Assembly: GCF_013408795.1 (NCBI RefSeq)
Contig: NZ_JACCCC010000001.1
Coordinates: 5,890,001 to 5,954,000, forward strand
Length of the DNA: 64,000 nt
Origin: Spinactinospora alkalitolerans
GTDB taxonomy: Bacteria > Actinomycetota > Actinomycetes > Streptosporangiales > Streptosporangiaceae
Direction of reading: 5' to 3'
In this document: positions 55,757-63,572 of the stretch, piece by piece
How positions within the stretch are numbered: position 1 is the first letter of the stretch
Layout: each line of letters opens with the position of its first letter
The notes under the pieces: generated by a model
The model's input: only the letters and a program-made list of their open reading frames with translations
What the model was told of the DNA's origin: nothing
Databases searched by the model: none
Made by a program: the position numbers and the translations under genes

Positions 55757-57270
55757 CTTCTAGACATCCGCTTCACCCGGGCGTTCTTCCTTCCGGAAGG
55801 GCGCCCGTTCTCGTTCTCCCCGCTTTGGGAGCCCGTAGGGAGCCCGAGAGTGCTGGGAGTGCCCCCCGAAGCGGCCCGCGGGACCAACGCCGCCGACGCC
55901 TCCGCGGCCTCGTGGGCGACCTCCGGCAGCACGCTCGTGTAGGTGTCCGACGTGATGGTGATCGAGGAATGCCGCAGCATCGCTTGAACCACCTTCATGT
56001 CGACACCGGCCGCCAGGGCGATGGTCGCCGCGCCGTGCCGAAGGTCGTGAAGCCGGATCGGTGGCAGGCCGGCAGCGAACGCCAGGCGCTCAAACGCATC
56101 GGTGACGCTGGCCGGATGCAGCGGCGATCCGTCCTCACGGGTGAACACGTGGCCGTCTCCCTGCCACGCTTCCCCCCATTCGAGCTTCTCCGCAAGTTGC
56201 CGCTTGCGGTGTGCGCGCAGGACCGCCACGGTCCCCTTGTCCAAGGCGATGGTGGCGTCTGAGGCGTCAGTCTTGGTGTCGGCTTCCTCCGGTTCCCAGC
56301 CGAGTTGCCGAATCTGCTTGCGCACCGTCAGGGTTCCCGCGTCGAGGTCGACGTCTGGCCAGCGCACCCCGCAGGACTCCCCGCGACGCAGGCCGCGGAA
56401 TGCGATCAGGTGGAATTGCGCGTACAGCCGATGCCCGGCCGCGGCGTCGAGGAACGCCCCAACCTGCGCCGGGGGCCAAACCATGACCCTCGACGGCCGG
56501 GCCATCGCCCGCCAGATCTTGAAGCCGCCGACCTCCTGGCCGCGCGCGTGCTCCTTCGCCTCGGCCAGCGCCGCCTCGAACGCGGTAAACCACACCGCGG
56601 CGCGCTCCGGAGTCCACACGACGGCCTTAGGTCGCTTGCCCGCCTTGAGGTCCACCAGCTTCGCGACGTTGACCGTGATCAGTTGCTGTTTCACCGCCGA
56701 CGACAGCGCAGAGCGCAGGGTTGCCCGGATCCGCTGCTGCGTCGCCGGCCCCACCACCCGCTTGCCCTTCACCGATGCCCGCACCTCCGGATCATCGGAC
56801 GCGCGCGCCTTCCGGATCCGGTCGTTCTCCGCCTCGATCGCGTCGAACATCGCGGCGACGTGGTCGACACGCAACCGGTCGAGCTCGACGTGTCCGAGGT
56901 GCGGTTTCAGATACAGGCGCCCGTGGTTTTCGTAGCTGCGCACGGTCGACTTCTCGATGTTGCCCTTCCCCTTCAGCCACCCATCAAAGAACGGGCCGAA
57001 GGTGAGCTTGGTGGTGATATCACGGCCGCGGCCGTGCTTGACCTTGGCCTCGTCAAGCGCTTCCTGGGCGGCTTCCTGGGATCCGAACCCACCCCGGCGC
57101 ACCATGCGCCGCTTGCCGCCCTTGCCGGCTTCGATCTCAAGTCGGAAGTACCAGGCGCCGTGTCGGGGGTTCCAGGTGCCGTTCTTCCTGCGCAGCTTCG
57201 GGCAGGACTGGCCGAGCTCCCGGCCGGCCTCGTCGCGGCATTTGCACCGCTTGTAGGTCGAGCCCTTCAT
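55690..57270 (-). CDS. int: Tyrosine integrase of the tRNA-Lys element
   Basis: A 526-aa tyrosine recombinase. The basic N-terminus has a zinc-like KRCKCRDEAGRELG start; the core-binding domain covers about 95-230. Catalytic residues: Arg in FRGLRRGESCGVRW, His-x-x-Arg in LHDLRHGAATIAL, His in MLRHSSITITSDTYT with Tyr as nucleophile. The C-terminal tail reads PGDRTLNPRIKSPLLCQLS, which is the antisense of the tRNA-Lys gene, and its stop codon is inside the tRNA. Such tails occur in many actinobacterial integrases, because the attachment site lies in the int 3' end. It overlaps the repressor-type gene by 4 bp. Confidence 0.95.
   Translation of the reverse strand: MKGSTYKRCKCRDEAGRELGQSCPKLRRKNGTWNPRHGAWYFRLEIEAGKGGKRRMVRRGGFGSQEAAQEALDEAKVKHGRGRDITTKLTFGPFFDGWLKGKGNIEKSTVRSYENHGRLYLKPHLGHVELDRLRVDHVAAMFDAIEAENDRIRKARASDDPEVRASVKGKRVVGPATQQRIRATLRSALSSAVKQQLITVNVAKLVDLKAGKRPKAVVWTPERAAVWFTAFEAALAEAKEHARGQEVGGFKIWRAMARPSRVMVWPPAQVGAFLDAAAGHRLYAQFHLIAFRGLRRGESCGVRWPDVDLDAGTLTVRKQIRQLGWEPEEADTKTDASDATIALDKGTVAVLRAHRKRQLAEKLEWGEAWQGDGHVFTREDGSPLHPASVTDAFERLAFAAGLPPIRLHDLRHGAATIALAAGVDMKVVQAMLRHSSITITSDTYTSVLPEVAHEAAEASAALVPRAASGGTPSTLGLPTGSQSGENENGRPSGRKNARVKRMSRSGPPGDRTLNPRIKSPLLCQLS
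55778..55812 (+). terminator. tRNA-Lys terminator
   Basis: A 13-bp stem (55778-55790 with 55795-55807, including two G-U pairs) with a TTCC loop, followed by TTCTCG. Lies 22 bp past the tRNA and inside the integrase coding region of the other strand. Confidence 0.65.
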
Positions 57271-57938
57271 TCATCGCCCTCCGGGTCGATGTGCGCCGAC
57301 TCCGGGCGAAGCTTGCCGGGGGTTAGCCCGGCCTCGCGCATGCCCTGTCGATTGCGGCGAATGTTGGCTTCGATCTGCTTCGCGAGATGGTCTTCAGCTT
57401 TGGCTGCACTGAGCATGGCGTCACGTTCGGCATCGGTCTTAGCCGTCTCAGCGGCCTTGCGCTGGCCGGTCGCGCGCCCCCTAGCTCCTCTTAGATCAGC
57501 GAAGTAGCGATCGTTCCAACGGAAGCGGTCGAGAGGTTCGCCGCCCTTCTCCCAGGCCGCATGGTCCTCGTGAGACACCACCCATTCGTCCGATGCTCTG
57601 GTCGGGAACGCCTCTTCACCGGTAAACCACTTAGCGGCTTGCCAGGTAGGGATCTCACGACCAGGAAGGACCTCGGTCATCTCCTCACGGCCGACGGGGA
57701 AGATCAACAGCAGTGGGGGCACTCCCAGGACCTTGCCGAGTACTAGCAGCTCCACCAGGCTCACCGTGGGACGGCGCCCAATCTCCAAGTTGGCCAGGAC
57801 TGGGCGTTTCATGGGAAGGCCAGCAGCGGTGCACTTCTGCGCGAGCTGTTCAGCGCTAAGCCCCTGCCGCTTCCGATACCGCTGAACCTCTCGGCCTACT
57901 ACGCGCGCTACCGCAGCACCCCACTCATCTTGTGACAT
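57267..57938 (-). CDS. XRE-type repressor
   Basis: A 223-aa protein: N-terminal helix-turn-helix (VQRYRKRQGLSAEQLAQKCTAAGLPMKRPVLANLEIGRRPTVSLVELLVLGKVLGVPPLLLI, about 20-85) and a charged C-terminal half with a DEWVVSHEDHAAWEKGG segment and a long helical tail. It is in the same operon as the integrase (ATGA overlap) and divergent from the excisionase-like gene, the usual place for the element's main repressor. ATG 57936-57938 was chosen; a frame to 58004 adds polar residues. Confidence 0.85.
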   Translation of the reverse strand: MSQDEWGAAVARVVGREVQRYRKRQGLSAEQLAQKCTAAGLPMKRPVLANLEIGRRPTVSLVELLVLGKVLGVPPLLLIFPVGREEMTEVLPGREIPTWQAAKWFTGEEAFPTRASDEWVVSHEDHAAWEKGGEPLDRFRWNDRYFADLRGARGRATGQRKAAETAKTDAERDAMLSAAKAEDHLAKQIEANIRRNRQGMREAGLTPGKLRPESAHIDPEGDE

Positions 57939-57940
57939 GA

Positions 57941-58023
57941 GATCACAGTAACTCGAAACTTGCGCTCTGTCGATCCTTGGCGGATACTGCTGACCAGTAA
58001 CCAACGATCACAGAAATCGTGAT
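57941..58023. promoter_or_regulatory. Divergent control region with GATCACAG repeats
   Basis: GATCACAG occurs at 57941-57948 and 58006-58013; the latter is part of the inverted repeat ATCAC-N7-GTGAT (58007-58023). The sites lie between the XRE gene and the excisionase-like gene and probably bind the XRE protein. Confidence 0.55.
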
Positions 58024-58026
58024 TTT

Positions 58027-58272
58027 ATGATCCACAGAGGAATGTCGGTCGATGAGGCGCTATCCCTACCGGTGAGCATCGACCTCGTAACCGCCGGACG
58101 TGCCTTCGGCATGCAGAGGACCAAGAGCTATGAGCTCGCGCGAGCCGGCGAGTTCCCCGTGCCGCTGCTCCGCATCGGCAACGCCTACCGGGTCCGCCGC
58201 TGCGACCTCCTAGAAGCACTCGGTATTGGCGGCACTCCAAACCAACTAACGAACGGCGGTGCTGCCGCGTGA
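58027..58272 (+). CDS. AlpA/Xis-like helix-turn-helix protein
   Basis: An 81-aa protein. Core: LPVSIDLVTAGRAFGMQRTKSYELARAGEFPVPLLRIGNAYRVRRCDLLEALG, which is the HTH_17/AlpA arrangement (helix-turn-helix, then R.GNAYRVRR wing). Such genes act as excisionases or early regulators in integrative elements. First gene of the rightward operon; the start ATG 58027 follows an inverted repeat and has no obvious ribosome-binding site, so it may be leaderless. The stop overlaps the next GTG (GTGA). Confidence 0.82.
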   Translation: MIHRGMSVDEALSLPVSIDLVTAGRAFGMQRTKSYELARAGEFPVPLLRIGNAYRVRRCDLLEALGIGGTPNQLTNGGAAA

Positions 58273-58514
58273 ACACCAGGAATGAGAACGACCCCCGACG
58301 CGGCAACGTCGAGGGTCGTAGTGAAGTCCAATGCGCTCGGACTTCCCCCAGGATAATCGGCGCCGCTGTCGAAGCTCAGCCGTGCGCCGCGTGCGTCCGC
58401 GAAGCCGCCGAAGCGATGGCCAACGACCCCGTAGCGCGTGCGCTGGCGCAGTGGGCGGACGGCGCCGTCGTCTACGTCACCGACTGCGACCATGGGCCGG
58501 AGAACCGCAGGTGA
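58269..58514 (+). CDS. Small element-encoded hypothetical protein, 81 aa
   Basis: Starts within the previous stop (GTGA) and ends in the same way with the next gene. The product has one CAACVREAAEAMANDPVARALAQWADGAVVYVTDCDHG segment with three cysteines and a His near its ends, possibly a small metal-binding fold, which I cannot name. N-terminal 25 residues are polar. Coupling on both sides supports a real gene. Confidence 0.6.
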   Translation: MNTRNENDPRRGNVEGRSEVQCARTSPRIIGAAVEAQPCAACVREAAEAMANDPVARALAQWADGAVVYVTDCDHGPENRR

Positions 58515-60946
58515 ATAAGGCAACACGTGCCGACCTCGACGCCGTGGGTAAGTTCCTGACGGCCTACTACCTGGGCGCGCCCGGCCTGCTGCACATCGGC
58601 TCGAAAGAGGACTTCGCCGGAAAGACGTTCGCCACCGACCCCAATGGCATCAACGCCGCCGTGGCCTACGTGGGCGAACGCGACGCCGCCGGGTCGCAAG
58701 GGATCTATGCCCGCCCGACCACGCTCGCGCATGAGCTGCAACCCGGCAAGCGCGGCGGCGCCGCCGACTCCCGGTCGTTCCTGGGGTTCTGGACCGATCT
58801 AGACTATGCCGGCCCCGGCCACAAGGATGATGGCCTCCCACCCGACGAGGAGACCGCACACAAGGTCTATGCCGAAGCCGGCCTTCCCGCGCCCACAATC
58901 CTGGTCAACAGCGGCGGCGGGCTCTACCATCACGTTCTTCTCGATGAGCCCTGCGACATTGCCGACGTCCAGGCGCGCGAGGAAATCAAGAGGTTATCTC
59001 GGCGCTGGCATACCCGCATCAAGGCCGCAGCCGAGCGGCTCGGCTGGTCTTACGGCACCGGAGTGTCTGACCTGGCGCGTGTTCTGCGCATCCCCGGGAC
59101 AGTCAACCGCAAGCCCGGCGTGGGGCGAGTGGCCACCGCGGAGTATTCCGGCGAGATCTACAGCCTTGACCGGTTGCGCGAGTTGCTCGACGAGGAATCC
59201 GGCGCGCCTGCTCCCGCGGAGCAGGCGCCCGCGGCCAGCCCGACGCCGTCCCATGGTGACGGCCCCTTTGATGTTCTCTCGCAAGAAGCCGCCTGGGCCA
59301 ACCTGCTTGAACCGCACGGCTGGACCTACGTCGGCAGCGACCGCGACGGCGCCGAACTGTGGCTACGCCCCGGCGATGCAACCTCGGCGCACTCCGCGCG
59401 CGCCGGGTACAAGGGAATCCCCACATTCAACGTGCACTCAACCAGTGCCGGACTGCCCACCGTCGAGGAACACGGCGGGCACCCGCTCACCATGGGACGG
59501 CTGTTCGCTCACCTGAACCACGGCGGCGATGAACACGCCGCCGCCCGCGATCTGCGTTGGGCCGCCCTCGACGACCCGCGCGCCACCGCGGCCGCTCGGC
59601 GACTGCCGAGCCCGGTGCTCACCGCCATTCGGCAGACGTGCCACACGAACAGCGATCAAGCGGCAATGATCGCCGACATCTTGCCGCCTCCGGCAAACGC
59701 CGCTGATGTCCACTCGGCGAACGCCAGGGCCGCCGTCGAGGAATCGCCCGGCGCCCCCATCACGGACCGGTTGTCCGCGCTGCGCGCCCTCCTCATCGAC
59801 TCCGATGGGCTCGATGGCATCCCCGACCCCGAACCGATCATCGACCGCGTTCTGTACCGGGACAGTCTCGCGTGGGTCCATGGGAAACCGGGACACGGCA
59901 AGAGCTTCGTCTCCCTCGACTGGGCCGGCTGCGTGGCCACCGGCCGCACATGGCAACAGCACACGATCAGCCACCCGGGCACGGTCGTCTACCTCGTCGC
60001 CGAAGGCGTCACCGGTGTGCGCCAGCGCGTGCGCGCATGGGAAGACGCGGCAGGCACGCGCATGGACGGCGTGAAGTTCCTGCCCGTCGCCGTCCAACTG
60101 CTGTCCCACATCGACCGGGACGCCTTTGTGCGGCTCGTCGCCGAGCTGGCGCCGGTCCTCGTCGTCATCGACACCCAGGCGCGCGTGACGGTCGGCGCCG
60201 ACGAGAACAGCGCCCAGGACATGGGCAAGCTTGTCGCAGCCGCCGACACCATTCGGGAGGCCACCGGCGCATGCGTGCTGCTGGTCCACCACGAGGCGCG
60301 CGCCGGTGACACGCTGCGCGGATCCACCGCATTGGAAGGCGCGGCGACGACGCTTATCCGCATCACCAAGGACGGCCCGACCGTGCGCGTGGACTGCACC
60401 AAGCAGAAGGACGCCGAACCGTTTCCGCCGATCCTGCTCCGCTTGGTCTTCCACGGTGCCGGCGCGGTTCTCCAGTCCCATTCGGGCGTGGGACTCGCCG
60501 AAGAACTGGCCGGTGCCGAGCGGAAGCTTCTCGACGTCATGCGGGACTCGTTTGGGACTACCGGGGCGACGGGGACGCAGCTCCGCGACGCTTCCGAGGC
60601 CTCCAAGTCGAGCTTCTACCGCGCGCTTAACGGCCTGCTCAAAAAGGGTTTGCTGCGCAACACAGGGACCGATAAGAGCCCGTTCTACACGCTGCCCGAA
60701 GGGGCGGCACCGAGGGTAGTCCCATCCAGTCCCAATCAGTCCCGTGAGACAGCCGGAGACCAGTCCCAAGTCCCACTCTCTTTAGAGAGTGGGACTGGTG
60801 GGACCGGGGCCGGTCGGCACCTCGACGCGACATCCGATCTCGGCCCGTCGCGCAAATGCCGGAAGTGCGGCAACGCCTTCCGCTCGGCCGAGTCTCCCGA
60901 CTACTGCCACGACTGCCGATACCCCAACCGCGGAGCCGCCGCATGA
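58511..60946 (+). CDS. Primase/helicase-type replication protein (RepA-like AAA ATPase)
   Basis: An 811-aa protein. Residues 1-230 look like an archaeo-eukaryotic-type primase region (GFWTDLDYAGPGH, NSGGGLYHHVLLD, DLARVLRIPGTVNRK). Around residue 455 is a RecA/RepA-type ATPase: Walker A VHGKPGHGKSFVSLDWA, then VVYLVAEGVTGVRQRV, and Walker B LVVIDTQARVTVGADENSAQDM, with VLLVHHEARAG. A winged-helix part (ASEASKSSFYRALNGLLKKGLL) and a C-terminal four-cysteine zinc ribbon (CRKCGNAFRSAESPDYCHDC) follow. GTG 58511 overlaps the previous stop. The most likely replication initiator of the element. Confidence 0.85.
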   Translation: MNKATRADLDAVGKFLTAYYLGAPGLLHIGSKEDFAGKTFATDPNGINAAVAYVGERDAAGSQGIYARPTTLAHELQPGKRGGAADSRSFLGFWTDLDYAGPGHKDDGLPPDEETAHKVYAEAGLPAPTILVNSGGGLYHHVLLDEPCDIADVQAREEIKRLSRRWHTRIKAAAERLGWSYGTGVSDLARVLRIPGTVNRKPGVGRVATAEYSGEIYSLDRLRELLDEESGAPAPAEQAPAASPTPSHGDGPFDVLSQEAAWANLLEPHGWTYVGSDRDGAELWLRPGDATSAHSARAGYKGIPTFNVHSTSAGLPTVEEHGGHPLTMGRLFAHLNHGGDEHAAARDLRWAALDDPRATAAARRLPSPVLTAIRQTCHTNSDQAAMIADILPPPANAADVHSANARAAVEESPGAPITDRLSALRALLIDSDGLDGIPDPEPIIDRVLYRDSLAWVHGKPGHGKSFVSLDWAGCVATGRTWQQHTISHPGTVVYLVAEGVTGVRQRVRAWEDAAGTRMDGVKFLPVAVQLLSHIDRDAFVRLVAELAPVLVVIDTQARVTVGADENSAQDMGKLVAAADTIREATGACVLLVHHEARAGDTLRGSTALEGAATTLIRITKDGPTVRVDCTKQKDAEPFPPILLRLVFHGAGAVLQSHSGVGLAEELAGAERKLLDVMRDSFGTTGATGTQLRDASEASKSSFYRALNGLLKKGLLRNTGTDKSPFYTLPEGAAPRVVPSSPNQSRETAGDQSQVPLSLESGTGGTGAGRHLDATSDLGPSRKCRKCGNAFRSAESPDYCHDCRYPNRGAAA
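60728..60796. repeat. AGTCCC iteron-like repeats with a 13-bp palindrome, inside the primase gene
   Basis: AGTCCC occurs at 60728, 60738, 60762 and 60769, and its inverse GGGACT at 60791. The last two flank a perfect 13-bp hairpin (60769-60781 with 60784-60796). Two more GGGACT copies lie at 60543 and 60554. Possible origin or protein-binding site. Confidence 0.45.
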
Positions 60947-61095
60947 GCACCGAAGCCACCTGGATCGACCTGGCCGAACAGCTCGAACAGATCCGACGCG
61001 AGTTCGAGGCGCACGTGGCCGACATCTACGCCATGACCACATCGGCCACCGAGGAGGCCAGCACCGAACCGGCCCCACCCACCTCGCCTACGTGA
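60943..61095 (+). CDS. Small element-encoded protein, 50 aa
   Basis: Starts by ATGA overlap with the primase gene. One amphipathic helix (WIDLAEQLEQIRREFEAHVADIYAM) and a Ser/Thr/Pro-rich tail. No family recognised. The tight coupling and helical pattern support a translated gene; function unknown. Confidence 0.55.
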   Translation: MSTEATWIDLAEQLEQIRREFEAHVADIYAMTTSATEEASTEPAPPTSPT

Positions 61096-61113
61096 GGACC
61101 GCGAAGGCCAACG

Positions 61114-61539
61114 ATGTCCACTGGACCGCGACACCAGGACCTGTCCGCGCTGCTGCGCGCGGACGGGTCCGTCGTCGTTCCGGCCGAGGTCGCCGGCGAA
61201 GTCCTGCGCGCGCTCATGCGCGACACCACCGTGCGCGTGCGCGCCGACGGCGGCGAAGTGTCCAACGGCCTGCGAACGCTGCTGTACGCGCTCCACAACG
61301 CCGCCGAACACCCCCGCCACGACCCGCCCGGTTCCGGTAGCGGAAGCGCCACCGCGGCGCCCGGCAACGTGGTGAGCGTGACCGAAGCCGCCGCGCTGCT
61401 GGAGTGCTCCCCCCGATGGGTGCGCCATCTGATCAGCACCGGCCGACTCTCGGCACGCAGAGCCGGCGCCCGCTGCTGGCTCGTCGACCACACCAGCCTC
61501 GACGCCTACCGGAAGGGAACCCATGGCCAAGACATCTGA
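61114..61539 (+). CDS. Helix-turn-helix protein (MerR-like HTH_17 at C-terminus)
   Basis: A 141-aa protein. The N-terminal half (LSALLRADGSVVVPAEVAGEVLRALMRDTTVRVRADG) is not recognised. After a Gly/Ser linker, the C-terminal part VVSVTEAAALLECSPRWVRHLISTGRLSARRAGARCWLVDHTSLDAYRKG is an excisionase-type HTH_17 domain. ATG 61114 is 19 bp past the previous stop. The 3' end overlaps the next gene by 17 bp. Likely a second DNA-binding regulator of the element. Confidence 0.8.
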   Translation: MSTGPRHQDLSALLRADGSVVVPAEVAGEVLRALMRDTTVRVRADGGEVSNGLRTLLYALHNAAEHPRHDPPGSGSGSATAAPGNVVSVTEAAALLECSPRWVRHLISTGRLSARRAGARCWLVDHTSLDAYRKGTHGQDI

Positions 61540-62149
61540 TCCCGTGGCCGATGCCGAACACGAAGCCGCAGAAGCCGAGCACCTCGTCGAGGCACTCGAA
61601 GAACGGGTGCGCGACGGCGACGACAGCGTCACGCCCGAACAGGTGGAGCAGCAGCGCGGCTTGTCCCACTTCGCCCGCCTGCGCGTCGAGGCCGCCCGCC
61701 GCAAGGCCGAGAAGGCGCGGGAGAAGGAACGCCGCCGCCAGCTCGACGCGCTGCGCGCCGACATCGACGCGCGAGACGACGACGTCACCCGCATCGTCGA
61801 GCTTCGCGCCCAGGCCGAACAGGCCGTCGAGGCGTTCGCGCAGGCATGCGACGACCGCAACCGGTGGATACGCCAAACGGTCCGCCGCATGAAGGAGCTC
61901 GACGTGCCCAACGGCCAGGCCGGCGAACGCGACCCCTCCGGTCTCGGATGGGTGGCCAGCGCCACCGGTAACGGGGTCTTCACCTCAGAACGCGGCGTCA
62001 AGGAGATCAGGGCGGGCGCCCACGTCGCCGACATCGTGCACCAGGTCGCCGCCCGGCATGGCGGGCTTCCCGTGGGAGGTACAGACCTGCACACCCTCGT
62101 TCACCGTGTCGCGGTGCCTGCGCGTCTGCTGGAGGTCAACCGTGGCTGA
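61523..62149 (+). CDS. Coiled-coil hypothetical protein, 208 aa
   Basis: A highly charged protein: residues 8-110 are a long Ala/Glu/Arg helix with heptad-like spacing (HEAAEAEHLVEALEERV, EAARRKAEKAREKERRRQLDALRADIDARDDDVTRIVELRAQAEQAVEAF), probably a coiled coil. The C-terminal 80 residues include GLGWVASATGNGVFTSERGVKEIRAGAHVADIVHQVAARHGG. No family recognised. Similar charged-helix proteins occur as scaffold- or terminase-associated genes in phage, but nothing here proves this. Confidence 0.65.
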   Translation: MAKTSDPVADAEHEAAEAEHLVEALEERVRDGDDSVTPEQVEQQRGLSHFARLRVEAARRKAEKAREKERRRQLDALRADIDARDDDVTRIVELRAQAEQAVEAFAQACDDRNRWIRQTVRRMKELDVPNGQAGERDPSGLGWVASATGNGVFTSERGVKEIRAGAHVADIVHQVAARHGGLPVGGTDLHTLVHRVAVPARLLEVNRG

Positions 62150-62327
62150 GGCAGCCCAGACGTTCACGCGCGAGCAGATCGCCACCATGACCCGGGACGA
62201 GTACGCCCAGCACCGCGACACGATCATGGCGCAGTTGGAGCGGGAGGGCAGGGCCCACGCGGTCTCGGTACGTTCTCGCGCGCGCGAGGAAGGGACTGTG
62301 AGACCCGATGGCCGCGCCCCTCGATGA
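62142..62327 (+). CDS. Small element-encoded protein, 61 aa
   Basis: MAEAAQTFTREQIATMTRDEYAQHRDTIMAQLEREGRA is one amphipathic helical unit; the rest is Arg-rich. GGAGGT lies six bases before GTG 62142, so translation is likely. It overlaps the neighbours on both sides (8 and 20 bp). The TREQIATMTRDEYAQHRDTI pattern is often seen in small proteins next to phage terminase genes, from memory. Confidence 0.6.
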   Translation: MAEAAQTFTREQIATMTRDEYAQHRDTIMAQLEREGRAHAVSVRSRAREEGTVRPDGRAPR

Positions 62328-62760
62328 TCAGACGCGCGCTCGCGTGGTCGAGCTCGCCAGGTCCGGGCTGTCCCGTAACGAGGTGGCGCGTCGCGCCGAG
62401 GTGTCCACCGCGACCGTGTCCCGCGTCGCCGCGGCCGCGGGCGTCGCGTTTGACCGGTCAAGAACCAAAAACGCGACCAAGGCGAAGGTGGCCGACGCCA
62501 AGGCCCGGCGCGCTCAACTGTCGCTGGACCTCCTCGACGACGTCGAGCATGTGCGGTCGGTGCTGCGCGGCACCGACCGGCCGCAAGGACTCATGCACTC
62601 CGCGCGCGCAGTGTCGGAGCTGGTGAACTCGCACACTCAGCTCGTCGCCGTTGACGCCAGCGACGACACCGACCTCGACCACTCCAAGTCCATGCTGGGG
62701 ATGATCTTCACCGGCATCCAGACATGGCACACCGGACAGCAGGAAGGCGGACAGCAATGA
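62308..62760 (+). CDS. Helix-turn-helix protein, phage small-terminase-like N-terminus
   Basis: A 150-aa protein starting MAAPLDDQTRARVVELARSGLSRNEVARRAEVSTATVSRVAAAAGVAF, a homeodomain-like helix-turn-helix as found in small terminase subunits and resolvase-type proteins. The rest is helical (KAKVADAKARRAQLSLDLLDDVEHVRSVLRGTDRPQGLMHSARAVSELVNSHTQLVAV). No large terminase or DDE domain is present. It may recognise element DNA; a terminase role is a guess. Confidence 0.7.
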   Translation: MAAPLDDQTRARVVELARSGLSRNEVARRAEVSTATVSRVAAAAGVAFDRSRTKNATKAKVADAKARRAQLSLDLLDDVEHVRSVLRGTDRPQGLMHSARAVSELVNSHTQLVAVDASDDTDLDHSKSMLGMIFTGIQTWHTGQQEGGQQ

Positions 62761-63038
62761 ACCTCGACGCAGACACCTTGCTCGTGCACCGGCTCGGCGC
62801 CGACCTGCTCACGGCGGTAGAGAGCGCTTCGAGCGATCCCGGGGCGGTTGCGGCCGCGGCCGGGCTCGCGCTGTCCGGCGCCGACTCCAGCGACCCGGCC
62901 AGGGCACACAAGCGGCAGGTGGCGTTGGTGGGATACCTCGCCCTGGTCGCGGTCGAGGTATTCGCCCGGACGCGCCAGGGCGACGCGGCCGGCTTCGCCG
63001 AGCGGATCACAGCAGAGCTCACCCGACTGGCTTTGTAA
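62757..63038 (+). CDS. Small helical hypothetical protein, 93 aa
   Basis: Starts by ATGA overlap with the previous gene. Composition is Ala/Leu/Asp-rich, predicted all-helical (RLGADLLTAVESASSDPGAVAAAAGLAL, RQVALVGYLALVAVEVFAR). No family recognised. It is the last gene of the operon; its stop codon lies inside a perfect 16-bp inverted repeat. Confidence 0.6.
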   Translation: MNLDADTLLVHRLGADLLTAVESASSDPGAVAAAAGLALSGADSSDPARAHKRQVALVGYLALVAVEVFARTRQGDAAGFAERITAELTRLAL

Positions 63039-63071
63039 CTTCCGATAACGCCCATTTATCGGAAGTTACAA
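63033..63071. terminator. Perfect 16-bp inverted repeat at the operon end
   Basis: TTGTAACTTCCGATAA (63033-63048) and TTATCGGAAGTTACAA (63056-63071) with a 7-nt loop. It includes the stop codon of the last operon gene and lacks a U-run. A terminator or a protein-binding site (for example a resolution site). Confidence 0.6.
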
Positions 63072-63094
63072 ACCACGCGAAACGGACACGAAAA

Positions 63095-63135
63095 GTGGCC
63101 CCGGCGCTCCCTCCTTTGGAGGGTGCCGGGGCCAC
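63095..63135. terminator. GC-rich hairpin between convergent units
   Basis: GTGGCCCCGGC (63095-63105) pairs with GCCGGGGCCAC (63125-63135), with further pairing of CTCC/GGAG inside. It lies between the rightward operon and the leftward genes. Confidence 0.65.
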
Positions 63136-63231
63136 AGCCGCGCGGCCAGTGGGAAGGACACGGACGGACCCGACCGCGGGATCGGCACCGCGCGCCGACT
63201 CCCCGGGCGGTATCCGGCGCGCGGTGGTCTC

Positions 63232-63522
63232 TCACGTCTGCGGCTGTTCAGGGCTGGAGTACACCCCGTCGCCGATCTGCTCTAGGCGGTTGCCCATCCA
63301 TCCACGGTCAAGCAACGACCGGCCCGCTCGCGCCGGCGGGTCTTCGAGTTGGCGCACGAACTCCTCGACGTCGGTCTCGGCGACCGTGGGCGCGTGCTCG
63401 GTACGGCGGTCGACGGTCGTGGCGATCCACAGATGATCGGTGCGCCGGATCCGCCACCGGCCTGCGTAGTGCTCGCGCAGGATGGCCAACAGCGGGTCAG
63501 AGCTGGGGGTCGTGGTAGCCAT
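63232..63522 (-). CDS. Small conserved accessory protein (paralogue of 9067-9288)
   Basis: A 96-aa protein whose core SSDPLLAILREHYAGRWRIRRTDHLWIATT .. HAPTVAETDVEEFVRQLEDPPARAGRSLL aligns with the 73-aa protein of the tRNA-Phe element; it has an extra C-terminal 20 residues (GNRLEQIGDGVYSSPEQ). The ATG at 63520-63522 has no strong ribosome-binding site. Fifty bp separate it from the regulator-like gene upstream on the same strand. Function unknown; the shared presence in two elements suggests an element-linked role. Confidence 0.75.
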   Translation of the reverse strand: MATTTPSSDPLLAILREHYAGRWRIRRTDHLWIATTVDRRTEHAPTVAETDVEEFVRQLEDPPARAGRSLLDRGWMGNRLEQIGDGVYSSPEQPQT

Positions 63523-63572
63523 GCCGCGACGCTAAGCCGGTGCGGCGGGGCGAAGGGGTACAGATTGTGCCT

